From: JAAUTS01 sp034440395
GTDB taxonomy: Bacteria > Verrucomicrobiota > Verrucomicrobiia > Methylacidiphilales > JAAUTS01
Length of the DNA stretch: 11,609 bases
Direction of reading: 5' to 3'
Assembly (NCBI GenBank): GCA_034440395.1
Contig: JAWXBW010000005.1
Coordinates: forward strand, 1 to 11,609
Shown here: piece after piece, positions 1 to 6,045 of the stretch
How the letters are laid out: each line of letters begins with the position of its first letter
Numbering within the stretch: the first letter of the stretch is position 1
The notes under the pieces: generated by a model
The model's database searches: none
The model's input: the letters and a program-made list of their open reading frames with translations, nothing else
Told to the model about the DNA's origin: nothing
Made by a program: the position numbers and the translations under genes

Positions 1-21
1 TCTGCCGAAATGTTGCGGGCT

Positions 22-107
22 CAACTTCGTTGTTTAAGTAAAGTCGCTTTGCGACAAGCAAACGAACCCAAGGGTTCTCGTCATTTTTATCTTCTCGCTA
101 TTGCGAG
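22..107. repeat. Cluster of four short hairpins next to tRNA-Leu, no gene
   Basis: Four perfect inverted repeats follow one another within 86 bp: caac/gttg (22-32, loop ttc), gtcgc/gcgac (43-55, loop ttt), gaaccc/gggttc (64-77, loop aa) and ctcgc/gcgag (94-107, loop tatt). They lie just past the 3' end of tRNA-Leu. No credible protein-coding gene covers them; the only open frames run antisense through the tRNA or are under 20 codons. On the minus strand the 43-55 stem is followed by TTTACTT, so it might serve as a weak terminator for the tRNA. The other hairpins have no such role that I can name. They could be an interspersed palindromic repeat or a structured RNA; neither is shown by this window alone. 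Confidence 0.45.
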
Positions 108-125
108 GACGCCCTTTAGGAAAAG

Positions 126-206
126 TGCGCTCGAGAGGACTCGAACCTCCATGGTTTTACCCATAAGCACCTCAAGCTTACGCGTCTGCCATTTCGCCAC
201 GAGCGC
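126..206 (-). tRNA. tRNA-Leu, anticodon GAG
   Basis: The minus strand folds into a class II tRNA of 81 nt. The acceptor stem GCGCTCG pairs with CGAGCGC and is followed by discriminator A. The D arm is GCG/CGC, the anticodon stem TAAGC/GCTTA encloses loop TTGAGGT (anticodon GAG), a long variable arm TGGGTAAAACCAT follows, and the T arm carries TTCGAGT. The long variable arm and the anticodon both indicate leucine, reading CUC and CUU codons. CCA is not encoded, so it must be added after transcription. Confidence 0.95.
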
Positions 207-223
207 ATGATACCGAATTTCAG

Positions 224-252
224 ATAGTGCCCAAAGTATCTCGCTTAATCAA
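224..252 (-). promoter_or_regulatory. Possible promoter of tRNA-Leu
   Basis: On the minus strand TTGATT (247-252) is followed after 17 bp by CACTAT (224-229). The second box lies 17 nt before the tRNA 5' end, a sensible distance for a short leader. The -35 is fair and the -10 is poor, so this is a weak call. Confidence 0.3.
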
Positions 253-264
253 GGGCAAAATCTT

Positions 265-293
265 TTGTTCTTTTTCTAGAACTGGACTAATAT
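265..293 (+). promoter_or_regulatory. Possible promoter of the Dabb gene, abutting its start codon
   Basis: TTGTTC (265-270), a 17-bp spacer and TAATAT (288-293) resemble a sigma-70 promoter. Only 5 nt separate the -10-like box from the ATG at 299, which would place transcription initiation at or next to the start codon. No Shine-Dalgarno sequence is visible upstream, in line with a leaderless message. Both boxes are only partial matches. Confidence 0.3.
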
Positions 294-298
294 GTCCC

Positions 299-601
299 AT
301 GATTACTCACGTTGTTGTGTTTTGGACAGATAAGCCTTATGCCTCTAATCGGGATGCTTTACTACTCGGGGCTGAAAAACTTTCGACTATTCCTGGAACT
401 CTGAATTATCGCTCTGGTCCCCCGCTACCCAGTCTTCGTGGAGCCGTAGATGACAGCTTTACCGTGGCCATCTCGATGGATTTCGCATCTCAAGCGGATG
501 CAGATATTTATCAACACCACCCGCTTCATAAAGAGTTTATCGAGACCTGTGTCAAACCTCATGCTCGCCGTTTTATTGTTTATGATTTCGGACAAGCTTA
601 A
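299..601 (+). CDS. Dabb (stress-responsive A/B barrel) domain protein
   Basis: This 100-residue protein matches the Dabb family, small alpha+beta ferredoxin-fold barrels that usually dimerise. Visible family features are the N-terminal MITHVVVFW strand, the central strand FTVAISMDF, and the conserved YQHHPLHKEFIE segment, followed by the closing strand RRFIVYDF. The length is right for a single-domain member. I chose the ATG at 299 because the family begins with this strand; the same frame is open from a GTG at 227, but that extension is unlike the family and crosses the tRNA-Leu promoter region. The gene converges on mqnC, with 7 bp between the two stop codons. The family has no single agreed biochemical role, and some members are enzymes, so none is assigned here. 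Confidence 0.85.
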   Translation: MITHVVVFWTDKPYASNRDALLLGAEKLSTIPGTLNYRSGPPLPSLRGAVDDSFTVAISMDFASQADADIYQHHPLHKEFIETCVKPHARRFIVYDFGQA

Positions 602-608
602 GAATAGA

Positions 609-1703
609 TTAAGAAATTACCTTATACCAGTTATCACGTTGCCGGGGCTCATAACCAGCTTCTGCGATAAGACGGCGCATCTCATCCACCGTCATGCGGA
701 AATGAGCACCTGCTTGGGAAACCACATTTTCTTCCATCATGAGGCTACCAAAATCGTTCGCTCCAAATTTAAGCGCTAGTTGTCCAATTTGCGGACCTTG
801 CGTTACCCAAGAAGCTTGCACATTAGAGAAGTTATCCAAATAGATGCGGGCAAGTGCTTGCATTCGCAGATACTCATTAGGCCCGGCCGTTTCAGGGACT
901 TTCAACACTGTTCCCTCAGGCTGAAATGTCCAACAGATGAAGGCGGTAAAGCCGCCTGTATTATCTTGTAAATCTCGCAACCGTTGTAGGTGTTCAATCC
1001 GATCCTCTACACTTTCGACATGGCCGAACATCATGGTGGCACTAGAGTTTAATCCTAGGCTGTGGGCTATTTCCATGACGTTTAACCATTGATCTGCATC
1101 ACATTTTAATGGGGAAATACGCTGACGTATTTTATTAACCAGAATCTCTCCTCCGCCGCCAGGAATACTGCCGAGACCTGCTGCCTTAAATTTGCTAATA
1201 ATTTCTAGTAGGGGCATCTGAAAGACTTCAGCAAAATGATTAAATTCAGGCGGTGAGAAGCCGTGCACATTTACCTGAGGATATTTTTCTTTGAGATGTC
1301 CTAAAAGATCTAAGTAGAATTCAATTCCTAACTTAGGGTGATGCCCCCCCTGCATGAGAATTTGGTTTCCACCCAAGGCCACGAGTTCATCGATTTTCTC
1401 GTCGATCTGATCATGGCTCAAGACATAAGCGTCAGGCTCGGTTTCCGTTCGATAAAAATTACAAAACTTACAATAAACATTACAAACATTGGTGTAGTTA
1501 ATATTGCGATCAATAATGTAAGTGACGATCTCGTTGCCACGGCCAGCGTGCGTTTTTTCTTGCACCTGTTGGCGGCGTGCGTCGGCCAACTTCCCCAGCT
1601 CAGGTAGTGGTGCATGGTAAAGCTGGCGTGCTTCTGCGCTGGTAATACGTTCGCCAGCCAAGATTTTATCCGTAACATAATAAGGTATGAGAGGTGCGAT
1701 CAT
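609..1703 (-). CDS. mqnC: Cyclic dehypoxanthine futalosine synthase, radical SAM (MqnC)
   Basis: MqnC is a radical SAM enzyme that cyclises dehypoxanthine futalosine in the futalosine route to menaquinone, the respiratory quinone. The 364-residue length fits the family. Cysteines 74, 78 and 81 (CNVYCKFC) form the CX3CX2C motif that binds the 4Fe-4S cluster. Other family-like segments are MQGGHHP (about residue 117), HGFSPPE, a glycine-rich SIPGGGGEI and the barrel strand TAFICWTFQPEGT. MqnE is the related alternative, but the FxxWTFQPEGT segment and overall pattern favour MqnC. No other menaquinone gene is beside it, so the pathway is scattered. The start at 1703 leaves a short leader after a candidate promoter, and no Shine-Dalgarno is evident. 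It diverges from the kinase gene. Confidence 0.93.
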   Translation of the reverse strand: MIAPLIPYYVTDKILAGERITSAEARQLYHAPLPELGKLADARRQQVQEKTHAGRGNEIVTYIIDRNINYTNVCNVYCKFCNFYRTETEPDAYVLSHDQIDEKIDELVALGGNQILMQGGHHPKLGIEFYLDLLGHLKEKYPQVNVHGFSPPEFNHFAEVFQMPLLEIISKFKAAGLGSIPGGGGEILVNKIRQRISPLKCDADQWLNVMEIAHSLGLNSSATMMFGHVESVEDRIEHLQRLRDLQDNTGGFTAFICWTFQPEGTVLKVPETAGPNEYLRMQALARIYLDNFSNVQASWVTQGPQIGQLALKFGANDFGSLMMEENVVSQAGAHFRMTVDEMRRLIAEAGYEPRQRDNWYKVIS

Positions 1704-1716
1704 AAAGGTCGCTATT

Positions 1717-1744
1717 AATATACCCGTATAAAGTCATGATTCAA
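1717..1744 (-). promoter_or_regulatory. Candidate promoter of mqnC
   Basis: On the minus strand TTGAAT (1739-1744) and TATATT (1717-1722) are separated by 16 bp. The -10 is 13 nt from the mqnC ATG, giving a predicted leader of only about 6 nt. It lies in the intergenic region shared with the divergent kinase gene. Confidence 0.4.
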
Positions 1745-1785
1745 GAAACCAGTTTTCCTTGCGGTCTTTCAGTAAGTAGCCATGT

Positions 1786-1814
1786 TTGACCATGCAAGCC
1801 TCTTATTTTATTTT
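1786..1814 (+). promoter_or_regulatory. Candidate promoter of the kinase gene
   Basis: TTGACC (1786-1791), 17 bp, TATTTT (1809-1814) fits a sigma-70 promoter with a good -35. It would give a leader of roughly 55 nt before the ATG at 1875. The leader shows no strong Shine-Dalgarno near the start. An ACCAGT/ACTGGT inverted pair (1748-1753 and 1816-1821) flanks the promoter but may be chance. Confidence 0.4.
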
Positions 1815-1874
1815 TACTGGTGGTAAGAAGAAATGATTCATTAGAGAGTATCTGGCTCGCGGATTAATTAAGCT

Positions 1875-2864
1875 ATGGCACTACAGGAAGCAGGAGATCT
1901 CATTGCTGGAAAGTATGAAACTTTATCCCTTCTCGGTGTGGGTGGATTAGGTGAAGTCTATTTATGCCGTGACACTGAAACGAACGTAAATGTAGCTATT
2001 AAGCGCCTCAAGAACGACATCACTGTCCCCACGAGCGTGATTGAGCAAACCCAAAGAGAGGCTAAGATTCTTTCTAGCATCCGACACCGTAACATTATCC
2101 GCATCATCGACGTCGGATTGGATAAAAAAGGATTTTACTTCATCCTCGAATTTGTAGACGGGCCTAGTCTAGCCGAACTGATTGCTCAGGGCCCCTTGCC
2201 CGTAGACATTGTTTTAAATCTAGCTAGCCAAGCCTTAGAAGGACTAGGAGCGGCTCATCGCAAAAACTTACTTCACCTCGACATTAAGCCAGCTAACCTC
2301 ATGCTGCACCTTTATCCCAACTCAGATTTTACCGTAAAAATTCTCGACTTCGGAGTGGCTAAATTAGCGGAAGAAGCCGCTCAACAAGTGGGCGAAGACG
2401 AGGAAACCTTTGGCTCTATTTTTTATATTTCCCCAGAACAACTTTGCCAAAAACCCTTTGACACCCGAGCCGATATTTACTCCATAGGACATGTCTTCTA
2501 TCACAGCTTAACGGGGCAGATTGCTTGGCCCCAACTGCGGGATCCTGCGGACTTAGTAAACGCCCACCTCTACACCCCACCGACGCCGATTGGACAACTG
2601 GTTGACGGGGTAGATCTTGAACTTTGCGACTGGATCTACTGGCTTTTAGCTAAAGATCCTAACGACAGGCCAGCCACCGCTCAGGACGCCCTGATAGCAC
2701 TGACAAAAATAATTCTTCGCTTAAAACGAGCAGAAAACCCTAGCTATTTTAGCGAAGATTACCAATCCCCAGAAGAAGCTCAAACTGAAACATTAACAAC
2801 CAAACGGGTTAATGAAAAAAGTAGTCCCAAGGACAAACTGCTCAATTTCTTCAAGAAAAAATAG
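1875..2864 (+). CDS. Hanks-type Ser/Thr protein kinase, soluble, HLD variant
   Basis: This 329-residue protein is a eukaryotic-like protein kinase related to the bacterial PknB group. The catalytic domain covers about residues 14-280. It has the glycine loop GVGGLGEV (21-28), the ATP-binding lysine K43 in VAIK, helix-C glutamate E62, catalytic D136, N141, DFG (158-160), SPEQ (186-189) and D200. All core catalytic residues are present, so activity is expected. The catalytic loop reads HLDIKPAN, with leucine in place of the usual arginine of HRD, making it a non-RD kinase. Residues 281-329 form a short polar tail ending in FFKKK. There is no membrane segment and no extracellular sensor domain, unlike PknB itself, so it is probably cytosolic and may depend on partners for input. 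Substrates cannot be inferred. It stands alone, convergent with tRNA-Gln. Confidence 0.93.
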   Translation: MALQEAGDLIAGKYETLSLLGVGGLGEVYLCRDTETNVNVAIKRLKNDITVPTSVIEQTQREAKILSSIRHRNIIRIIDVGLDKKGFYFILEFVDGPSLAELIAQGPLPVDIVLNLASQALEGLGAAHRKNLLHLDIKPANLMLHLYPNSDFTVKILDFGVAKLAEEAAQQVGEDEETFGSIFYISPEQLCQKPFDTRADIYSIGHVFYHSLTGQIAWPQLRDPADLVNAHLYTPPTPIGQLVDGVDLELCDWIYWLLAKDPNDRPATAQDALIALTKIILRLKRAENPSYFSEDYQSPEEAQTETLTTKRVNEKSSPKDKLLNFFKKK

Positions 2865-2874
2865 GCAAGAAGAG

Positions 2875-2946
2875 CTGCCCGACTAGGACTCGAACCTAGA
2901 ACATCCTGATCCAGAATCAGGTGTGCTACCATTGCACCATCGGGCA
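2875..2946 (-). tRNA. tRNA-Gln, anticodon CTG
   Basis: The minus strand folds as a 72-nt cloverleaf. Acceptor TGCCCGA pairs with TCGGGCA (discriminator G), the D stem is GTGC/GCAC, anticodon stem CCTGA/TCAGG encloses loop TTCTGGA (anticodon CTG), and T stem CTAGG/CCTAG encloses TTCGAGT. It reads CAG codons. CCA is not encoded. Its 3' end lies only 10 bp from the stop codon of the convergent kinase gene. Confidence 0.95.
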
Positions 2947-2960
2947 TTTACTGAAAAAGG

Positions 2961-2989
2961 AAACTAACAGAGCCCTGCAAACAGGTCAA
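2961..2989 (-). promoter_or_regulatory. Promoter of tRNA-Gln
   Basis: On the minus strand TTGACC (2984-2989), a 17-bp spacer and TAGTTT (2961-2966) form a good sigma-70 promoter. The -10 ends 14 nt before the mature tRNA 5' end, leaving a leader of about 8 nt. Confidence 0.5.
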
Positions 2990-3008
2990 CGGGAACTAAA
3001 CTAAACCG

Positions 3009-3049
3009 CCAGTGTGGGTTCGTATTACGCCATTGAACAGTGACACCGG
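3009..3049. other. Nested hairpin downstream of mdh
   Basis: CCAGTGT (3009-3015) pairs with ACACCGG (3043-3049), 7 bp in the minus-strand RNA with one G-U pair. Inside it GTTC (3018-3021) pairs with GAAC (3035-3038). It lies in the gene-free stretch 2947-3122 between mdh and tRNA-Gln, about 74 bp past the mdh stop. There is no T-run after it, so it is not a classical terminator; it could protect the mdh 3' end or be incidental. Confidence 0.3.
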
Positions 3050-3122
3050 AGGGATGAAGTCGCCCCCGAAAATCTTAAGATCAACTGACCTTCACCATCT
3101 GACCCGTTGCTCTTCACTGCCT

Positions 3123-4103
3123 TTACAGCATGGCCGCAACAAAGGAACGTTCTTCCACTAGCTCTTTGTTCGTCGCCGCAATTTTAACCTTGGCAAACTC
3201 ATCCATGTCGTAGCCTGTGATCACTTCATAGCTGCCCGCCGTGGTGGTTTTAACAGGCATGCCAGCCCAGACATGGGGGTCAAATCCATAGAGCCCATTG
3301 GATTTAACAGCCACGGAATGAATCGTCCCAGGAGTGACGAGGTCATGCACGTGATCCACTAAGGCATTCGCCGCAGAAGCGGCCGAGGAGGCCCCACGGG
3401 CATTGATAATAGCCGCACCACGCTTTCCCACGGTTTCACAAAAAGTTCCTTGGAGCCAAGCCTCATCGGCTATAACATCTTTGGCGGGCTTACCTTGAAT
3501 GGTAGCGTGGGCGAAGGCGGGGAACATGCTAGGGCTATGATTTCCGTAGATGAAAATATTTTTCACATCTGAGATATCCACATCTGCTTTTAACGCAAGC
3601 TGAGACTTAGCACGGTTTTGATCCAAGCGCACCATGGCGGTAAAGCGTTCTGCAGGTAGACGCTTAGCCTGACTAGCGGCAATCATGCAATTCGTGTTGG
3701 CAGGGTTTCCCACCACGGCGATCCGGGCATCTTCCGCCGTGACTTCATCAATCACTTTGCCTTGGGCGATAAAAATTTGACCATTATCTTTAAGTAAATC
3801 CGCCCGTTCCATGCCAGGCCCACGTGGTTTAGCTCCGATGAGTAAGCACCAGTTAGCATTTTTAAATCCAAGCTTAGGATCAGAGTTGAGTTCCATACTT
3901 TTCAGTAAGGGGAAAGCGCAGTCTTCCAGCTCCATGGCCACACCTGCAAGCGCTTTCATAGCTTTCTCTACGGGAGCTTCGATCAACTGTAAAATAACAG
4001 GCTGCTCAGGCCCGAACATGGCTCCAGAGGCGATACGAAATAAGAGAGAGTAACCGATTTGACCAGCAGCACCGGTAACGGCAACGCGAAGGGGAGTTTT
4101 CAT
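3123..4103 (-). CDS. mdh: Malate dehydrogenase, NAD-dependent, type 2
   Basis: The enzyme interconverts malate and oxaloacetate with NAD in the TCA cycle, in the cytosol. The 326-residue protein belongs to the type-2 (Thermus/cytosolic) branch. The Rossmann loop is TGAAGQIGY (10-18), acidic E42 after the second strand suggests NAD rather than NADP use, and NPANTN (133-138) is the cofactor-binding stretch. Substrate arginines are R94 and R100 in the PRGPGMER mobile loop and R164 in LDQNRAK, with D161 paired to catalytic H189 in GNHS. After GNHS it reads PSMFPAF, where relatives such as the Thermus enzyme have a proline-aspartate pair. The gene follows ftsB by 199 bp but has its own strong promoter almost touching the start codon. 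No Shine-Dalgarno is visible. Confidence 0.95.
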   Translation of the reverse strand: MKTPLRVAVTGAAGQIGYSLLFRIASGAMFGPEQPVILQLIEAPVEKAMKALAGVAMELEDCAFPLLKSMELNSDPKLGFKNANWCLLIGAKPRGPGMERADLLKDNGQIFIAQGKVIDEVTAEDARIAVVGNPANTNCMIAASQAKRLPAERFTAMVRLDQNRAKSQLALKADVDISDVKNIFIYGNHSPSMFPAFAHATIQGKPAKDVIADEAWLQGTFCETVGKRGAAIINARGASSAASAANALVDHVHDLVTPGTIHSVAVKSNGLYGFDPHVWAGMPVKTTTAGSYEVITGYDMDEFAKVKIAATNKELVEERSFVAAML

Positions 4104-4111
4104 AGAAGCCG

Positions 4112-4139
4112 ATTGTAAGATACGTTAATCTCTTGGCAA
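4112..4139 (-). promoter_or_regulatory. Strong promoter of mdh, abutting the start codon
   Basis: On the minus strand TTGCCA (4134-4139), 16 bp, TACAAT (4112-4117): each box matches the sigma-70 consensus at five of six positions. Only 8 nt lie between the -10 and the mdh ATG, so transcription should start within about three bases of the start codon. This predicts a leaderless or nearly leaderless mRNA. Confidence 0.55.
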
Positions 4140-4174
4140 TTCTAACTTAAGGAATTTCGTAATCGTCATCGAGG

Positions 4175-4246
4175 CACTGTAAAACTGGGTGCTTACAGCG
4201 CATTGCGCCAGAGAAGTTAACTAACCTCTAAGTTTCGTGTGGAAAC
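4175..4246 (-). other. Three tandem hairpins between ftsB and mdh
   Basis: Three small inverted repeats follow each other: 4175-4182 with 4193-4200 (8 bp with one G-U in minus-strand RNA, 10-nt loop), 4210-4229 (outer 5 bp), and 4232-4236 with 4242-4246 (GTTTC/GAAAC, 5-nt loop). They fill the 199-bp gap after the ftsB stop and precede the mdh promoter. None is followed by a T-run. They may stabilise or end the eno-ftsB message, possibly with Rho. Confidence 0.3.
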
Positions 4247-4302
4247 CATCGCAAAATCATATGGAAACGACCTAGTGGTGCTTCAACTATTTTTCTAGCG
4301 GT

Positions 4303-4671
4303 TTAAGGATTACGCTTTTCTTGGTAGGCAGGAAATCGAAAAATGACTTCCCCCTCTTTACCCATGTTAAGAACATCCCGAGCCGTGCGCTCGATGTAGA
4401 TGGGATCGTCTTGCAGAGCGTAAAGTTCGTCTTGAAGTTTAAGCCCAAAGGCTTGCTGCTCCTCAATCTCGCGCTGAATAGATGTTTTGCGCATGACGTA
4501 ATCTTGATTCTTTTTAAAGACGGGCCAATAAATAGTGCAGCCTAAGGTAATAATCAAGATGACGACAAAGGAGGAGAGCCATGGCAATAGTTTTTGCCAC
4601 AGATCACCTCGGTCTGCCCGCACAGCAGTTTTGATGCTGCGCGGATCAAATATTTTAGATCGAGCCCCCAT
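4303..4671 (-). CDS. ftsB: FtsB/DivIC-family divisome protein
   Basis: This 122-residue protein has the FtsB/DivIC layout: a basic cytoplasmic N-terminus, one membrane segment at about residues 28-49, a coiled coil at about 55-88, then the conserved block DPIYIERTARDVLNM with a GEVIFRFP ending. The family joins FtsL and FtsQ/DivIB at the septum and helps to activate septal peptidoglycan synthesis. The position after enolase is a common eno-ftsB arrangement, which strengthens the call. Its ATG lies inside the end of eno, with a 17-bp overlap in another frame, so the two are surely co-transcribed. A GGAG sits about 19 nt upstream, rather far for a ribosome site, so translation may depend on ribosomes leaving eno. 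DivIC would be the equivalent name in Firmicutes. Confidence 0.88.
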   Translation of the reverse strand: MGARSKIFDPRSIKTAVRADRGDLWQKLLPWLSSFVVILIITLGCTIYWPVFKKNQDYVMRKTSIQREIEEQQAFGLKLQDELYALQDDPIYIERTARDVLNMGKEGEVIFRFPAYQEKRNP

Positions 4672-5935
4672 AAATAGCGTGACTGCCTAGCTCCTCTTCG
4701 ATGCGGAGTAACCGGTTATATTTAGCTAAACGATCCGAACGAGAGAAGGATCCCGTCTTAATTTGTCCAGCATTGGTTGCGACGGCTATGTCAGAAATTG
4801 TGCTGTCTTCTGTCTCACCACTGCGGTGGCTGATAACGGCGGTGTAGTTAGCCATTTGCGCCATCTGAATAGCGTCAAGAGTTTCTGTGAGCGAACCAAT
4901 TTGGTTAACCTTAACAAGGATGGAATTAGCTGTGCCTGTATCGATTCCTTTTTTTAGAAAGGAAACATTCGTGACAAATAAATCATCGCCCACGAGTTGG
5001 GTGTTATGACCCATGGCGTCCGTCAGCTTTTTCCATCCGACCCAATCTTCTTCTGCCGTCCCGTCTTCAATCGAAATGATCGGGAATTTTTTCTGTAAGT
5101 CCTTGTAGAATCCAATCAATTCATCCACAGAAAGTTTCTGACCACTAGATTTTTTGAAAACATATTTTTGTGTCTTATGATCGTAAAATTCACTGCTTGC
5201 AACATCTAGGGCAATGAAAATATCCTTACCTAATTTGTAACCAGCCTTCTTCACAGCTAGAGCGATAACCTCAAGCACTTCCTCGGTAGATTCCAATTTA
5301 GGGGCAAAGCCGCCTTCATCCCCGACTGCTGTTACGAGATGACGATCATGAAGAATGCCTTTGAGTGCATGGAATGTTTCCGCCCCGTAGCGGATAGCTT
5401 CACGGAAGGTGGGTGCGCCTTTAGGCACAATCATAAATTCTTGGAAATCAATAGGTGCGTCAGAGTGGGCTCCACCGTTGATGATGTTGCACATGGGAAC
5501 GGGAAGCACCTTAGCATTAGGTCCACCTAAATATTTATAAAGAGGAAGCTTAAGGGAAGCAGCGGCGGCGCGGGCGTTGGCTAAGGACACGCCGAGGATA
5601 GCATTCGCACCGAGGTTCTTCTTCGTGCTCGTGCCGTCGAGAGCTAGCATAACTTTATCTAAACCGAGTTGATCCACCGCATCAAGACCGAGCAGTTCAG
5701 GGGCGATTTTATCCGCCACATTTTTCACAGCTTTCAGAACGCCTTTACCAAAATAGCGGGATTTGTCACCGTCACGTAATTCCACAGCTTCATTGACGCC
5801 TGTGCTAGCTCCTGAAGGAACCATGGCTAAACCCACCGAGCCGTCGGCTAGGTGAACTTCTGCTTCTAGTGTAGGATTGCCGCGAGAGTCGAGGACTTCG
5901 CGAGCTTTAATGGCAGTAATAATCGTGGAACTCAT
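4655..5935 (-). CDS. eno: Enolase (phosphopyruvate hydratase)
   Basis: Enolase converts 2-phosphoglycerate to phosphoenolpyruvate in glycolysis and works in reverse in gluconeogenesis. The 426-residue length is normal. Landmarks seen are REVLDSRGNPT (12-22), the SGASTG mobile loop (41-46), H157, E166 and the acid residue E207 in VGDEGGF, metal ligands D244, E290 and D317, the catalytic base K342 in ILVKVNQIG, and SHRSGETED (369-377). Every active-site residue expected from characterised enolases is present. The first gene of an overlapping pair with ftsB, it starts 95 bp after the gre stop. A gre-eno hairpin lies in that gap, and I could not find a convincing separate promoter. Confidence 0.97.
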   Translation of the reverse strand: MSSTIITAIKAREVLDSRGNPTLEAEVHLADGSVGLAMVPSGASTGVNEAVELRDGDKSRYFGKGVLKAVKNVADKIAPELLGLDAVDQLGLDKVMLALDGTSTKKNLGANAILGVSLANARAAAASLKLPLYKYLGGPNAKVLPVPMCNIINGGAHSDAPIDFQEFMIVPKGAPTFREAIRYGAETFHALKGILHDRHLVTAVGDEGGFAPKLESTEEVLEVIALAVKKAGYKLGKDIFIALDVASSEFYDHKTQKYVFKKSSGQKLSVDELIGFYKDLQKKFPIISIEDGTAEEDWVGWKKLTDAMGHNTQLVGDDLFVTNVSFLKKGIDTGTANSILVKVNQIGSLTETLDAIQMAQMANYTAVISHRSGETEDSTISDIAVATNAGQIKTGSFSRSDRLAKYNRLLRIEEELGSHAIYGGSI

Positions 5936-6018
5936 AGCTTCTATATCGTGTTGGTTTTGAGGTTAATTAATCAAATAAAAATGTACAGCGGAAAGATTTA
6001 CTCCGTTGTTTTATCTCC

Positions 6019-6045
6019 GCCTAAAACCCATTACGGGTTGTAGGC
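6019..6045 (-). other. Hairpin spanning the gre stop codon
   Basis: Positions 6019-6029 and 6035-6045 form an 11-bp stem with one mismatch and a 5-nt loop that contains the TAA stop of the gre gene (6031-6033). The base after the stem is not followed by a T-run, so it does not look like a complete intrinsic terminator. It could block 3' exonucleases or separate gre from eno expression. Confidence 0.5.

Noticed and set aside
36..55. Intrinsic terminator of tRNA-Leu
   Set aside because: The 5-bp stem is followed only by TTTACTT, too weak to annotate as a terminator on its own; mentioned with the hairpin cluster instead.
10..210. Plus-strand open frame of 66 codons
   Set aside because: It runs antisense through the whole tRNA-Leu and the hairpin cluster. 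Such frames across tRNAs are spurious.
227..298. Longer start (GTG at 227) for the Dabb protein
   Set aside because: The extra 24 residues do not fit the family, and the region is the tRNA-Leu promoter on the other strand.
1338..1607. Plus-strand frame of 89 codons opposite mqnC
   Set aside because: It is a shadow of mqnC, which has a clear radical SAM motif and full-length family match on the other strand.
1748..1821. ACCAGT and ACTGGT inverted pair around the kinase promoter
   Set aside because: Six-base arms 62 bp apart are easily due to chance in a region of this size.
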